Assembly: GCA_036399835.1 (NCBI GenBank)
Contig: DASWMI010000160.1
Coordinates: forward strand, 1-34,778
DNA length: 34,778 nucleotides
Source: DASYML01 sp036399835
GTDB taxonomy: Bacteria; Acidobacteriota; Blastocatellia; Pyrinomonadales; Pyrinomonadaceae
Reading direction: 5' to 3'
In this document: one piece after another, positions 34,741 through 34,778 of the stretch
Position numbering within the stretch: position 1 is the stretch's first letter
How the letters are laid out: each line of letters starts with the position of its first letter
Made by a program: the position numbers and the translations under genes
The notes under the pieces: generated by a model
Told to the model about the DNA's origin: nothing
Seen by the model: only the letters and a program-made list of their open reading frames with translations
Databases searched by the model: none

Positions 34741-34778
34741 GCACCGGAGGCATAGAGACGACCGCAACAAGAACAGCA
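34737..34778 (+). CDS. Start of a gene cut by the right edge
   Basis: An ATG at 34737 overlaps the TetR stop by ATGA and continues open to the window end, giving MSTGGIETTATRTA. GAGCGCAGG just ahead can serve as ribosome site. Only 14 residues are visible, so the product is unknown. The overlap makes it likely to be in the TetR operon. Confidence 0.6.
   Translation, partial: MSTGGIETTATRTA

Overview
The window reads as a chromosomal segment of a moderately GC-rich (about 58-60% by eye), Gram-negative-type bacterium. It carries SecA with a zinc tail, a lipoprotein lytic transglycosylase, a TPR protein with a TonB-type C-terminus, MscS, IspH, GalU, SerS, MnmA and SppA. This mix, with secreted TPR-TonB proteins and an orphan MoxR/VWA pair, is what I would expect from Acidobacteriota, probably the Blastocatellia/Pyrinomonadaceae group. 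That placement is inference from gene content; no rRNA is present to settle it. I see no phage, insertion sequence, integrase or CRISPR array.

Layout. The left 10 kb is mostly minus-strand: a zinc-ribbon protein cut by the left edge, a UPF0158 protein, ispH with a small upstream gene, a secreted protein of unknown function, the lytic transglycosylase MltF, an SGNH hydrolase, and a Ski2-like helicase split into two ORFs. Two unknown plus-strand genes (603-848, 1701-2324) lie among them. From 10 to 17.6 kb everything is plus-strand: two related envelope proteins, secA, a TPR/TonB-C protein followed by the decayed copy of a second TonB-C domain, a long helical unknown protein and a GlsB/YeaQ-type membrane protein. 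From 17.7 to 25.5 kb there are a DUF2227-like membrane protein, a candidate structured RNA, fabG, galU, serS, sppA and mnmA. From 25.8 kb to the end the strand is plus: a CbbQ/NorQ-type AAA ATPase, an HXXEE-like membrane protein, a 1062-residue CbbO/NorD-type VWA protein, a thioredoxin-reductase-like flavoprotein, a MOSC protein, tRNA-Ser(UGA), MscS, and a TetR regulator overlapping a gene cut by the right edge.

Most genes are housekeeping or envelope functions. The more unusual content is in the DNA around them. (1) A palindromic word, TGGWCCA, often extended to CTGGWCCAG, occurs about 34 times by hand count against roughly 4-5 expected; it resembles a HIP1-type genome-wide motif. (2) Degenerate 7-bp and 8-bp tandem arrays, several folding into long hairpins, sit directly against start and stop codons, mostly in the right half. 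In one case they supply the stop codons of two convergent genes. (3) A near-consensus promoter drives a region of about 300 nt with no convincing gene, competing stems and a strong terminator. (4) The helicase is split exactly between its two RecA lobes. (5) A pseudogene remnant of a TonB C-terminal domain lies just downstream of an intact one. (6) A MoxR/VWA pair lacks its usual client genes.
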